From NCBI GenBank assembly GCA_935421135.1, contig OW285196.1, positions 7,141,501-7,205,500 of the forward strand: a stretch of DNA of 64,000 nt, read 5' to 3'. The translations under genes and the position numbers were made by a program. This document shows positions 50,301-62,300 of the stretch, piece after piece (within the stretch, counting starts at the first letter, position 1; every line of letters begins with the position of its first letter). A model generated the notes under the pieces. The model was not told the DNA's origin. It did not search any database and saw only the letters and a list, made by a program, of their open reading frames with translations. The DNA comes from Bugulina stolonifera (taxonomy: Eukaryota > Bryozoa > Gymnolaemata > Cheilostomatida > Bugulidae).

Positions 50301-53300
50301 TAACCTTATGTTCTACTTGTTGACATCTCTGATCAGGCACTGACTAGTAGGTAGCTGTCTCTGTTTACTCTCACTCTGTTGACTAGAGGCTGATTGTTCA
50401 TACTGCTAGAGTGAGAAACTTATACCTTAAATAGTAGTATTCAGTGGGCGGAGTCTAACCATTTCCCCACCCCGATGTGAATCCGAAGCCTCCCGATGTG
50501 AATCCGAAGCCTCCCGATGCACCCCGATGTGAATCCGAAGCCTCCCGATGCACCCCGATGTGAATCCGAAGCCTCCCGATGCACCCCGATGTGAATCCGA
50601 AGCCTCCCGATGCACCCCGATGTGAATCCGAAGCCTCCCGATGCATCCCGATGTGATTCCGAAGCTTCCCGATGCATCCCGATGTGATTCCGAAGCTTCC
50701 CGATGCATCCCGATGTGAATCCGAAGCTTCCCGATGCATCCCGATGTGATTCCGAAGCTTCCCGATGCATCCCGATGCATCCCGATGTGATTCCGAAGCT
50801 TCCCGATGCATCCCGATGTGTCAATTCACATCGGGATGCATCGGGAAGCTTCGGAATCACATCGGGATGCATCGGGAAGCTTCGGAATCACATCGGGATG
50901 CATCGGGAAGCTTCGGAATCACATCGGGATGCATCGGGAAGCTTCGGAATCACATCGGGATGCATCGGGAAGCTTCGGATTCACATCGGGATGCATCGGG
51001 AAGCTTCGGAATCACATCGGGATGCATCGGGAAGCTTCGGAATCACATCGGGATGCATCGGGAAGCTTCGGATTCACATCGGGATGCATCGGGAAGCTTC
51101 GGAATCACATCGGGATGCATCGGAAGGCTTCGGATTCACATCGGGATGCATCGGGAGGCTTCGGATTCACATCGGAAGGCTTCGGATTCACATCGGGTCA
51201 CATTGGGATTGGATAAAAAAAAAGGGAGGAGTCAAGAAATGAGCAGTTGTATAAAGGGAGAGTGGGATCACAGTCTCAGCATTCAAAGTTCACCACATCA
51301 CTACTGTACAGCTACACTACTACAATAGTACATTATCAATGGATACTGACAACATAGTACAAAACCAAGAAGAGTTATTTGCGGGCTTAACGGACTCACA
51401 AATGGATGGAATTATTGAGGAAGAAGAGTGCAGTCAGAAGAGGAAAGAAGAGGTGGATGCGTTAAAAGAGGCACGGAAGAAGGGGAAAATAATAGGAGTG
51501 GGGAGTCCTGCCCGAAAGGATCTTTCTAACATGGTGGACTCTCCATCCTCCCCGGAGCGGGCCTCGGATAGGGGCGAGACCACAACAACCCATGGATGAG
51601 TATTATTCCAAGATAGAAAAGATGCAGCTTTCTTCAGTAGTATTGTTTTATTACGAGGTGGACTCTCCGTCCTCCCCGGAGCGGGCCTCGGATAGGGGCG
51701 AGACCACAACAACCCATGGATGAGTATTATTCCAAGATAGAAAAGATGCAGCTTTCTTCAGTAGTATTGTTTTATTACGAAGATAAATAGAGAAAAAATA
51801 AAAGAATCAAGAATCAAGCAGAAATCTAAAAAGCAAAGAAAAAAAAAAGAATGCAGGTAAGATAAAAACTATTGGTCTCTTTTTTTTTTTTAGTTATAGT
51901 AGTATAAAAACGAATTATAAGTAAGGTGAAGTATTTCTCTCTAGTCAAAGTGAAAAGGTGAAAAAAGCATAATATTGTTTACATGCGTTGTGAGTGGGAA
52001 AGTATTATTTCTTTTATTATAGTATAAACGTTGTAATAGAGCTCTTATAGAATGATCTCGAACTCTTCCTTCTACTCTGCTTAGCCGTGTAATTATTCCC
52101 TCCATACTCCACCCTCGAGCTCGAAGGAGACAGAACAAGATGCAGTAGTCTCCACACACGTTAGTACTCTCTTCTTGTAGACACTCTCCATTCCATACTA
52201 TTGGTATTCCCCATTGTTGTAACATCTTACCCACATCAGGATAAATAGAAGGGGGGAGACCATAGGAGTCGAAATACTCTATTTCTTTTCCATTCGAAAA
52301 AACAGAGATCCAATGCTCGCCACTTTTCTCACTTGTTTGAGTGTTGAAAACAAAAGATCCAGATGGGGAGAAGGAGTCTAAGAAGTGATCCCTTGGCATA
52401 ACCCCTCTAAAGGAGGTTGATGAGAGTTTATCATCAGATAGAATATTCGAGATTGAGAATGTATCCATTTTTTTTTTTTTTACATCATCCCGGCTACCAT
52501 AGATACTTCGTGATTTGCATTCAAGTAGATAATGTCATCTTTTTCTTCGTATACAAACAGTCCAAGTGTATTTTGAGTTTGATTAGCAAATGCTAGATTA
52601 ATAGATAGACTCCCATTTGATAACAAGTGAAAGTTGTCATCACACAAATCTCCTGAAATGTCAAAGGCGTAGAGAGCAGCGCAGGACTTGTATTTGCTAG
52701 GGGAGATCTCATTCCCTGTGTCAGCATCGGATGTATTTGTGACAGTGAACAAATTCATGAATTCACGAGCAAACTTTCCACTTGCAAAATTTGGTTCATA
52801 TCTTCGGGTCACCGGTGTTCCATCAATTAGTAATTCTAATGAACTTAGATTGTTATGTCCAAATTTGAAGGGATTTTGCTTATACGTTCCACTCTTTGCA
52901 GTATGGTTGACTAGTCCGACAAAGACTCTGTTTGGCTTCTGTCCCGCTTGATCAAAGTTTACTCTCACTGACTGGTGTCCAGCAGGGATGACATGGAAAT
53001 GAGTTTTTATTCGGTCAATTGGTAGTTTTATAGACTCTTGTTGCACAACCCAAACATCCATTTGTGCTTTTTGTAAGGCCGGATTGGCTTGTACACGTCG
53101 AATCCACAATTCTGTCTTAGTTATAGAAATCTTCGCCCCTCCTGCAGGGTTGTCTGTTTCTGCTAAGAGGGCCATTTGTGGAATAGCACGTTGTAGAGTA
53201 AGGCGAGAGCGAACTCCTGGTGGAATAAGTCTTCCTTGAGAAAACATACTCAACCTAGGTCTCCCATAGAAGCTCATCTCTTTACTTGTGGCTATAAGTT

Positions 53301-56300
53301 TCTTTCTTTTTTCAACCACTTCGGGAGGTATACCATCATAGTCTTCTCCAGTTCCTTCATCCTCCATCCACCCACTCCCAACTTTCATATATGTGCTCTT
53401 AGCATCTTTACCATAGTTTAGGAGATTCTCGACATAAGCTCTATGTCCATAGTTTGGTTCATACTCAACATCTTGCCCGGCCAGTTGAACAGTGGCAGAA
53501 GAAAAGAGACTGTGCATAAAATTGTCCCCTGGAACAACCTTTAGTTGTTCTTCCGCAGGTAGTACGCTTCCATCAGCCTTGCTCACCTTTACTGTGGTGT
53601 GTAAGTAAGACCTTGATAGATCTGTGTAGAGTTCGTCTGCGGGCGGGATGTTAAATTCAATAGTGCCATCAGGGGAGTCCGTAACAGGAGCCAAAGGTAC
53701 CCACTCACCTCTGAGCACGCTAGTATGAGTTGGCGGAGTGGCAAATAAGTCAAAACTGGAGTCAACCGTGTCTGGAGAGTCTTCAGAAACCTTGGAGAGA
53801 GAGATGGCTCGATGTGTGACGGACATGTTCGATAGTGTGAGAGTTGTTCCATCTAGTACTTGCTCCTACAGTCGCTTGTCTAAGAGTGGGGAGTGGTGAG
53901 TCTAGGTGTGGATTATATATTTATCTTTCATTTAGTCAAAAACTGTTTTTCTTCCTTTACGCTTTTTCTTTGTAGACTTTTGACTAACTCGTGCACGTTT
54001 GGCAGGTGGTTCACGTAATTCATCTTCTACATCACCTAGAAGATCCCCACCAGCTTCACGAAAACGTTTTGCTGCAGAGGATTTGAAGTTCTCTCCCTTG
54101 ATTACATCTCCCAGAACCGAAGCTCCAGTAGTCAATAGCTTTTTCCCAATAGTTTTGGCACCATTCTTTAGCATGGGAAGGACCCCTCGGGCCAGTCCAG
54201 AAAAGAGTGAGCCGATCCCATTACCCGTCATAATAGGTTTTCCCCTGTACACACTCATTCCCTCTCCCACCTGGTTTGCATAATAGTCTTCATACATCTC
54301 ACCTGACTCATCAGGAAAATATGGAACTATGCGAGGGGCCATGTTATTTCTCTCCACGCGGTCTGAAACGAACCGTCAGCACAACCTTTCCACTGCGAAA
54401 TGAGACCCTTTCTCCATCATCACGTCTTATATCTACCTCGATGAGGTCTGTGCTTGTATTAGACACTGGAGAGTATTGAACATTCGAAAACTCAAAGAAA
54501 ACGGTGCTATTTCTTTCACTCTCTGTTATAGGAACTGTGCGAAGTAGGGGGACTAGACTATCTCCAACATGTCTTGGTGAGACTACGGAGGAGTAGACAT
54601 AGAGGGATGTGAAACCAGCATTGATGTCTGGAGGGTTTTGACTCCTGTTGATTTCCGCAGCATATTCTACATCAGGTTCGAATCCCAACACCCACGCAAC
54701 ATCACGTGACATCATGACAGAGTGTTCCTGTTCTCTCAACATGAGGAAAGTTTCATTCCGTAGACTATCATAGTAAAAGCTCACTACTTTTTCTAAGTCG
54801 TAGTTTATTAGTATTCTATTGATCTCACTCAAAAGTTCACCCATGGAAGCATACCTTCCACTCCTGATTTCACATTTTCGTTTGACTCCATCTTTTGTAT
54901 TCGTAACCACTACATAGCCATCTTCCACATTTCTCCAGGATGCAGGGTACTGAATGTCAAGTAACCCAACCTCCCACTGTGATGAGTGAAGCTTCAATGT
55001 CTTGGCTAGCTTCGTAATGAAGTGAGCATTGGTGTTTGTGTCACTCCCACCGATGCGTACATTTGAGGTAAGTGTGACATTGAAGGCCATCTTTGAGAGT
55101 GAGCAAAACTGAACTTACATATCGAATTTATACTACCTTTGGTCTTACACAAACTGACTAGAATCTATCCAACTATTAAATGAAGAGGGATAACCACTCC
55201 ATTTCACGAAACTCTCTTCTTTTCCTCTCCTTCTCCGTTTACGTATGACTTTCTCAACTCTAAAGATTTCAGGTAGGTTAACATGTTGCAATTCTTGTGC
55301 ATAGAATGTTCCATCTACTCCTTCTTTGTTTAGGTCTTCCAGTGTATAGACAGGAGGTGAGGTATGTGCCTTGACTGCTTTTATGGTGAATATCTCGGTT
55401 GACCAGTTTGGTGTGAACCCTCGCTCAAAGCTACTACGAGCCATCGAAATCCGAACATGATCACCTGGTGAGTATTTTACTCTTGTTTTCTTTAACCATC
55501 GTTTAGGTGAGAACTCATTTAACCGAACCCAAACCTCTTCTTGATTATCGTAATCAACCTCAATAGGTTTCATTCCAATTGACCTATTAAAACTGTTGTT
55601 ATATCCTTGGACTAGGTCTTCTACATCTTCTAAGTAGCGTCCATCCCCTCTATAAGTGAGTAGACGATGAATTTTCCCTCTCAATGTTCTATTAAAGCGT
55701 TCAACAAGAGCAGCCTTGATGATCTCATTCTCAGAGGTGAAATGGCTAACTCCATACTTCTTTAGCACTTCACTCACCCTTCTGTTTAGGAACTCCTTAC
55801 CTTTATCAGTTTGTATTTGTCTAAAGCTTTCATTTTCGAATAGAGAGATGAGTGCATTGGACACTTCCAGACCAGACTTGGAATGAAGAGGAAAGACCCA
55901 TGCTTTCCGTGAGAAGGCATCTATGCAGGTGAGCAAAAATGTTACTCCATCATTTGAGTCCTTGTGCGCACGCACATCCACGAGATCTGCCTGGAGTTGT
56001 TCACCAATCCCACTCACAAACGTTTTTCTCCTTGTAAACTTCATTCTAATCGGGCGATGAAGAGTGTATGCGTCTTGACTTCTCAACCACTTCTCAACAT
56101 CATTCTCATTAATACCAGGAGGAGAAGCTAAAACTAACTTTCTCTTTCCTCCAAAAGATGGTGGTTGAGGAGGGGAGAAGTAAATATCACGTAGACCTTC
56201 ATCTATATCATCCATCTTTCTGTTTTACTATTGCTTGCAAGAGGGGTTTTAGGAAGCTTTCGCCTAGACCTAGTTTTGATAGGACTTCTATTTTCACCCT

Positions 56301-59300
56301 TCCCACTCCAACGTGCGCCAGCTTCTGACCTCTCTGGTTTTGTTTCTCTCCTATATGGGTGTGGTAGTGGTGACCTTGAGCCACTTCGCCTCTTTTCATC
56401 ATCTCTTTTTTTCTCTCGCCCTCGCTCTTGTGCTTCTTCTTCTCTTTGTCTCCATGTATGCATTTCATTAAACCTAGTGTTAATTCCCTCTAATGTATTA
56501 TACAACTCCTGCTGCGGATGGCGTGATCTCTCCAACTCTTTTAGGAACTTATTCATTTTATGAGCATGTTGCTCTAGCTGAGAGTAGATGTCTGTATCAG
56601 AGTTTTTGAGGTTAGATATTACATCTTTTCTGCTTTTTTCTGCCAGGAGTAGATCCCCATTTGTAGAGAGTGAGGGTAGATGCTCTCCTTCTTTTTTGTT
56701 GTTTCTACTATTCATTGATTCATATGTATGTTTATCCATAAGAAGATACTTTTTAGAAAACTTGAGACTCATTTCACCTTCGTCCACCGCCTAATCCACC
56801 AAGCACACCTCCGAGTAAACTTGCCAATGGCTTCAAAAGAAGACCTAAAAATCCGCCACGTTGTAGGATTAACTTTTTCTGCCTCACACTAGTACGAGAG
56901 TTGGTGAGATCCTCAATGGCCCTTCTATGTCGACGTAGAGAGTTCAACTGAGCGGTAGTTAGATGAACATTACCTAATAATACATTTCTAGCACACTCAA
57001 CAAGAGCGAGTATAAGGTCTTTGTTAGCCTCAGCAATGGTTGAATCTCTGATGGTTGCAGATGCTTTCGTCAGTGCATATATACTCAAGGCATTCCTCCT
57101 CAACCTTGGAGAATACTCGGGTGAATTAATGTATCTCATGCTTGATGATGGATGCGCTCTCTTCGAGTCCAAGACAGTTTATGGAGAGAGTAGAGATGTG
57201 AATGCTACTTATATTCCAGGGTATTCGGGATATATACAGTCATGGGAGAGTGCTCAGAAGCAAAATTACCGATCAGTCTAGCCCACTCCGGGGTTTCCTG
57301 GCGAAGATTCAAGAATAGAAAAGAGTGTGGCTTACGTGTAGCATCACTAAAAGCTTCTTGAACAGCTCTTGTACTCTGAGGAAAAGCCTGCTTTGCAAGA
57401 TTGGTAACAGACATTCCGTCTCTGGGGTTCTTGAACAAGAAAAAGTACTGCGAGTTTATTGACACTGTTCTATTATCTTTCGGGAAAAGGTTCTGTAGTA
57501 AGAAAAAGACGCTTATGTTCAGGTGGTGACTGAACTTTGTAAAGATTGCATTAGTAGTCTCTTTCCCCCCGACTTCACCCATCAAGTCATCAATGATGAG
57601 CCAGCGATTCTTCCCATCACGCTCTATATCCATTTCTACATCAATGAGTCCTGAATGAAACCTTACTTTATCCTTGTAATCCTCAAAGCGGCGTTGCCAA
57701 ACTCCATAGCAGTAAATGATTTCAACAGGAGTGGGTGAAGCAATTTCATCAACTCTCCTAATAAGACTAAATAGTAGTTCCGTTTTTCCACTCCCTGTTG
57801 GACCACAGACTAGAGCTGTGAAGGGACTCTGCAAGCGAAGATCGATTTCTTGGTGTGGACGCATGCTGATCCAGTTGAGTAGCTAATAGAGTTGTGTTTG
57901 TTTTTAAAAAGTGTCCTTGCTTAAGTACTCCTTTGTCTTTGCCATTGGGTGGTTCCCTATCACTTAGATATGTGTAAACTGATGGTGATAAAGATGAGCA
58001 AGAAAGTATAAATAGTATTATGATTATGTAGAATGTGAACTTCTTTCTTTTGTTGCTTCTCTCTCCTATTTGCTCCCTTCCCTCTTCAGCAGAGATAGCT
58101 ACTACTTCATCTAAGAGACCATCAGCCACATCTTCATAATTCTCATTTCTACATACTACCTCTTGCTTTGACATCTTGCCCTTGTTTGAGAGAACGATTG
58201 GAATCTATACACTTTTATTCATCATTACTTTCTCCTGTTGGAACCCACTGTGGCAGTTTACTATCTTCCCCTTCTGCTTTTGCATCATTATCATCTAGTT
58301 TGTTAGCCAGGTGGGGAATTATGTGATCAATAATTGATACACTATCCATTTTTTCTTCTTCTTCTTCTTTTTGCAAACGCTCGATTTCCATCATTAACCT
58401 CTCTTTTTCCATTCTTTCCTCTGTTAACTTTTTTTCTAAGAAGGCAATGCGATTTGTTCTTCTCTCTTTTCTTGCATCAATTCTCTGTTGCATCTCTAGT
58501 GCTTCTTTCCACCCCAGTGCTCCTGCCAATTCCACTTTCTTTAGTGCCAATTCTTGTTCTATCTTTCTAATCTCTTGTTCCCTTTTGTCACACATTTCAA
58601 CCTCTTCTTTAGTTTCTACATGAGTTTGCTCTTCTATCATAATCTGCTTATTCTCTCCTGTAGAAGTCTCTCTCACTTCCACCCTAGCTTCTCCTGGTGA
58701 AGGGCTTCTTATCTCCTCTAACCCGTTTTTGGATGAATCTAGTTCTCCAATGTCACACATTTCAACCTCTTCTATCATAACCTGGTTAGTCTCTCCTGTA
58801 GAAGTCTCTCTCACCTCTAATCTAGCATCTCCTGGTGAAGGACTTCTTATCACCTCTAACCCATTTTTGGATGGATCTAGTTCTCCAAACAATCGCCCTG
58901 CATATAGCGTATTACCTCTACTAAGAATTAAACCAGGGATGCTTTCTTCATTGTAACTCCTCTTCGCTCGCGATTTCTCCTTCCCATCCTCAAAGCGACA
59001 TCTTCTTGCCCCATCCTTTAATATGTTCAATACTCTATGATAGAGTTCATTCTTTGAACCTTCCCCACCAGGTTCATTATCCAGATATAGTAAGAAGTGA
59101 GTGTTAAAAGTGGCCTCCGCTCCCACACCAGTTTCATCCCAGTTTCTATCTTCAATAATCTTCTCAACCTCCACTCTACACCAGGTTGACAACTCTGCAT
59201 TCCTAAGAAGGAGTAAGGGAGAAGAAACGGATGCGTTTTTTGTTTCTACCATAGATGAAAATCTTGACCTAGCTCCTGTTAAGTCTTCATAACAAAGTGC

Positions 59301-62300
59301 CATTTTCCTCAACTTTTCCTCTCCTATCTTAAAAGGGATATTCATAGAGAGTGAAAGTGTTCTAAAATAGATGGCAAGCTCTACCACTAAGGAATTATGA
59401 GCGAGTCTGTCAACCCAATACCACATCCATGGACTATTCGTTTCTTCGATATTACTTTTGATCATATAATCCCATACAGACTTCGGGAGGACTTCCTTTA
59501 AAAGTACATATCTCCCCGCTGCTCCTTTGGTGAGAAAAGACATGTTTGCTATGACTAAGTCTTCTTTGTATTAATACTATCATCAGTCAAACTTATCTTT
59601 TATAGTCCCACCCCAGTGGAACTCGGAATGGGCGGCGGGCCGCTGCCTAGTCGCTTGGCCCGGTGGATACGGGGCACCGGCGTCGCCTCCACGTGTACGG
59701 TCGGCGCCGCACGCAACGTGGGCGGACGCGGCTTGACCGCCTCAAACGATTGGTCGTTCGGGTGAGTGGGGGTTGCGGGGTGGGGAGGGTGGGCGGCGGT
59801 GGAGGAGGGGTGGCGGTGATGACGGTGATGGCGGCGGCGGCGGCGGCGGCGGTGGTGGTGGTGGTGGCGGCGGCGGCGGCGGTGGCGGTGGTGGTGGTGG
59901 CGGCGGTGGTGGTGGTGGCGGTGGTGGCGGCGGCGGCGGTGGCGGCGACGGTGGTGAGGGCGGTGGTGGTGGCGGCGGCGGCGGCGGTGGTGAGGGCGGC
60001 GGTGGCGGCGGCGGCGACGGCGGTGGCGCGGACGGGACGAGGGCGGTGGCGGGGAGGAGGGAGGAGTGGGAGGTGGGGGAGGGGGAGGGGAGGAGGGTGG
60101 GAAGGAGGAAGGGAAGGGGTCGTGGCCGGGTTCGGGGTCAAGTGTGCAAATGTTTTTTCGACCAATCAGAAGGGGGGATTTTGGGGTGACCTTGGCAAGG
60201 TCGTGTGCAAAATTTTTGTGCTCTTCTGTGATTGGTTGAAATCGGAAATACCGGCTTGTGATTGGTTGAAAACAGGGGTCAATGAGTGCGTGTCTGTCTA
60301 GAAGTGCACTGACTATACTACTTCCAGGACACCATAGAGCAGCTTAGCTTCTTGGACTTACTTGATGAGAGTGATAATACGTACTTGATAAACAAGTCGG
60401 ATCTAGTAAGTGCTTAATCTAGTGAGTACATACAAGTCCATGACTGTAATATGGCTAAGTTAGTAAATAGCTAAATACCTGTATGACTTGTGTAAATTGT
60501 AAAATAGACATGCACTCAGTAAGAGATGATATTATAGTCTTAAAGATCATTTCCAAGGTCAGTGTTTCACCCATGGCAACTGACTAACACATGACACCAT
60601 GGGTAGTAAAATCATCATGCTCTTTCAACCCTACGAAGCACATTTTAAAAGGAGTGGGTGGAGTTATCTACCCACTCCAGTATAGGCAGAAACCATGATT
60701 GTGTTAGTGGCTGGCAAGCTATGAACTTGAGTAGGGCAGATAAATCTAGTTGTTAGTAAACTTATACAGTGTAAGAATAGTATGTTCGCCAGTTTACCTC
60801 TCACACTTATTCCTATTGGCCAAAAGTGACACAGGGTGAATGAGCAAGCTCGGGCTAATCACTACCTCGTCACATATAAACAATATTACTGATTATCCAA
60901 GTCTGTATTACATCTGTGGAGAAGTGTTTTACATGATTGTACTTTAAATTAAAAGAAAACAGTCTTATAATCTTACAGATATCTGACGATGGACGGATTC
61001 AAATAGATAAAATATTCACCCCAGATCCAGCACCACTTCTACCTAGAAAACTTCCGTCACATTCTATAAATCTGGTAAATTATACCTGATGGTAGCCAAT
61101 ATTCAATTTTTTAGCCAGAAAGTATCGGAACTAATTAAAATTTTGCATTATTCTTAGCTGTAATGAAGTCTTTGCTCTCTGACTACTTTTTAATATTATC
61201 AAAGACAACAGTATTACAATAGCATTAGTTCTCATGAGTTTAATTCTTCAGCATATACCATAGAGAGTTTCCATTCTGTGCATCATCCATTGCCTTTGAA
61301 AGTTAGCACAGCATAGTTTCTTTCTAGATAACTCCAATAATCAGGTTTGCAGTTCACACCAACCACACCAGCCAGGTAGAGCCAAAGAGTTTTTGCCAGG
61401 CTTGATCTGATTGTGCCATAGAGCAATATAGCTATACGGATTGTGCTATAGAGCAATATAGCTATACGGATTGTGCTATAGAGCAATATAGCTATACGGA
61501 TTGTGCCATGGAGTAATATAGCTATATGAATTGTGCTATAGAGTAATATAGCTATACGGATTGTGCTATAGAGTAATATAGCTATACGGATTGTGCCATA
61601 GAGTAATATAGCTATATGGATTGTGCCATAGAGTAATATAGCTATACGGATTGTGCCATAGAGTAATATAGCTATATGGATTGTGCAGCTAGCACAAATC
61701 ATAATCGGCGCACAAGTCACGTATCATTATGTAATGACAGGCTATTCCAGCTCCTAATTCTATCACGCTTTGTTATTAGTTTGAAATGGTACAAAATTTT
61801 AAACAGCACAATGAGGGTAGCTAACCTATATACAGGCACATTAAGAACCAAAAAAGTGTTAAATAAATAAATTATTATAGCAATAAGTATGTAGCAAGTA
61901 GAAAATGTACTAGTACAATATTGTGTACCATACTATTGTCTGATTATGTAGTATATTATGTAGTCTAGTACATGTTTTATATTATGGAATATTATAATAA
62001 TATGGTGAATCTCCAAGAGCATAATTTGGTTCACCACATTGATTATATTATGTCAATAGAAACATGTATGCACATGTATGCAATGTTTGTCCATCAAATG
62101 GCAAAAATTATTTCAGGCTCTACAACTGTTTATATAAGCACTTGATATAATATCTCTCAAATTTGAAGGTACAAGGTAGCAGGCGGGTAACATTCAAAGA
62201 GTCAGGCAGACGAAAGGAAGTACGGCGTCTCCTGGCTTTGAACACAGAACTATGTGAACAGGGAAAGATCAACATGGAAAGGTAGAATAGCTGGTCTTGT

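Larger units (their letters stand above)
49450..60322. mobile_element. Maverick/Polinton element lacking polymerase B
   Basis: The 10,873-bp element has 723-bp terminal inverted repeats starting AGTAGTATAG, a 6-bp TCCAGG target duplication and a full virion gene set: integrase, packaging ATPase, adenain-type protease, double-jelly-roll major capsid and penton-like minor capsid, plus small accessory proteins. This combination defines Polintons/adintovirus-like elements. Typical members are 15-20 kb and encode protein-primed DNA polymerase B; no such frame exists here. All main frames are intact. The repeats give identical translations in all frames, so insertion was recent or the ends have been homogenised. 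It interrupts a coding exon of the DRC9-like host gene. Confidence 0.95.

Noticed and set aside
50427..51328. Open frames with repeated HREASESHRDASG-like words
   Set aside because: The words are the 31-bp minisatellite read in all frames of both arms; there is no start or codon signal to prefer one.
53932..57172. Longer versions of three Maverick genes starting at GTG or TTG (54357, 56787, 57172)
   Set aside because: Eukaryotic starts are nearly always ATG; each has an ATG a few codons in, two of them one base after the previous stop.
49450..60322. Polymerase B hidden in the small frames
   Set aside because: No frame of polymerase size is free, and no DTDS-, SLYP- or KxY-type motif is seen in the translated frames.
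49450..60328. Rescue of the host gene by splicing out the element, using GTAGTA at 49451 and the acceptor ending TTCCAG at 60327
   Set aside because: The join gives CAG GAG ACA CCA TAG, a stop in the host frame, so it would not restore the protein.
61283..61720. Frame with repeated IRIAILLYGT
   Set aside because: It is the 30-bp minisatellite on the minus strand, in an intron.
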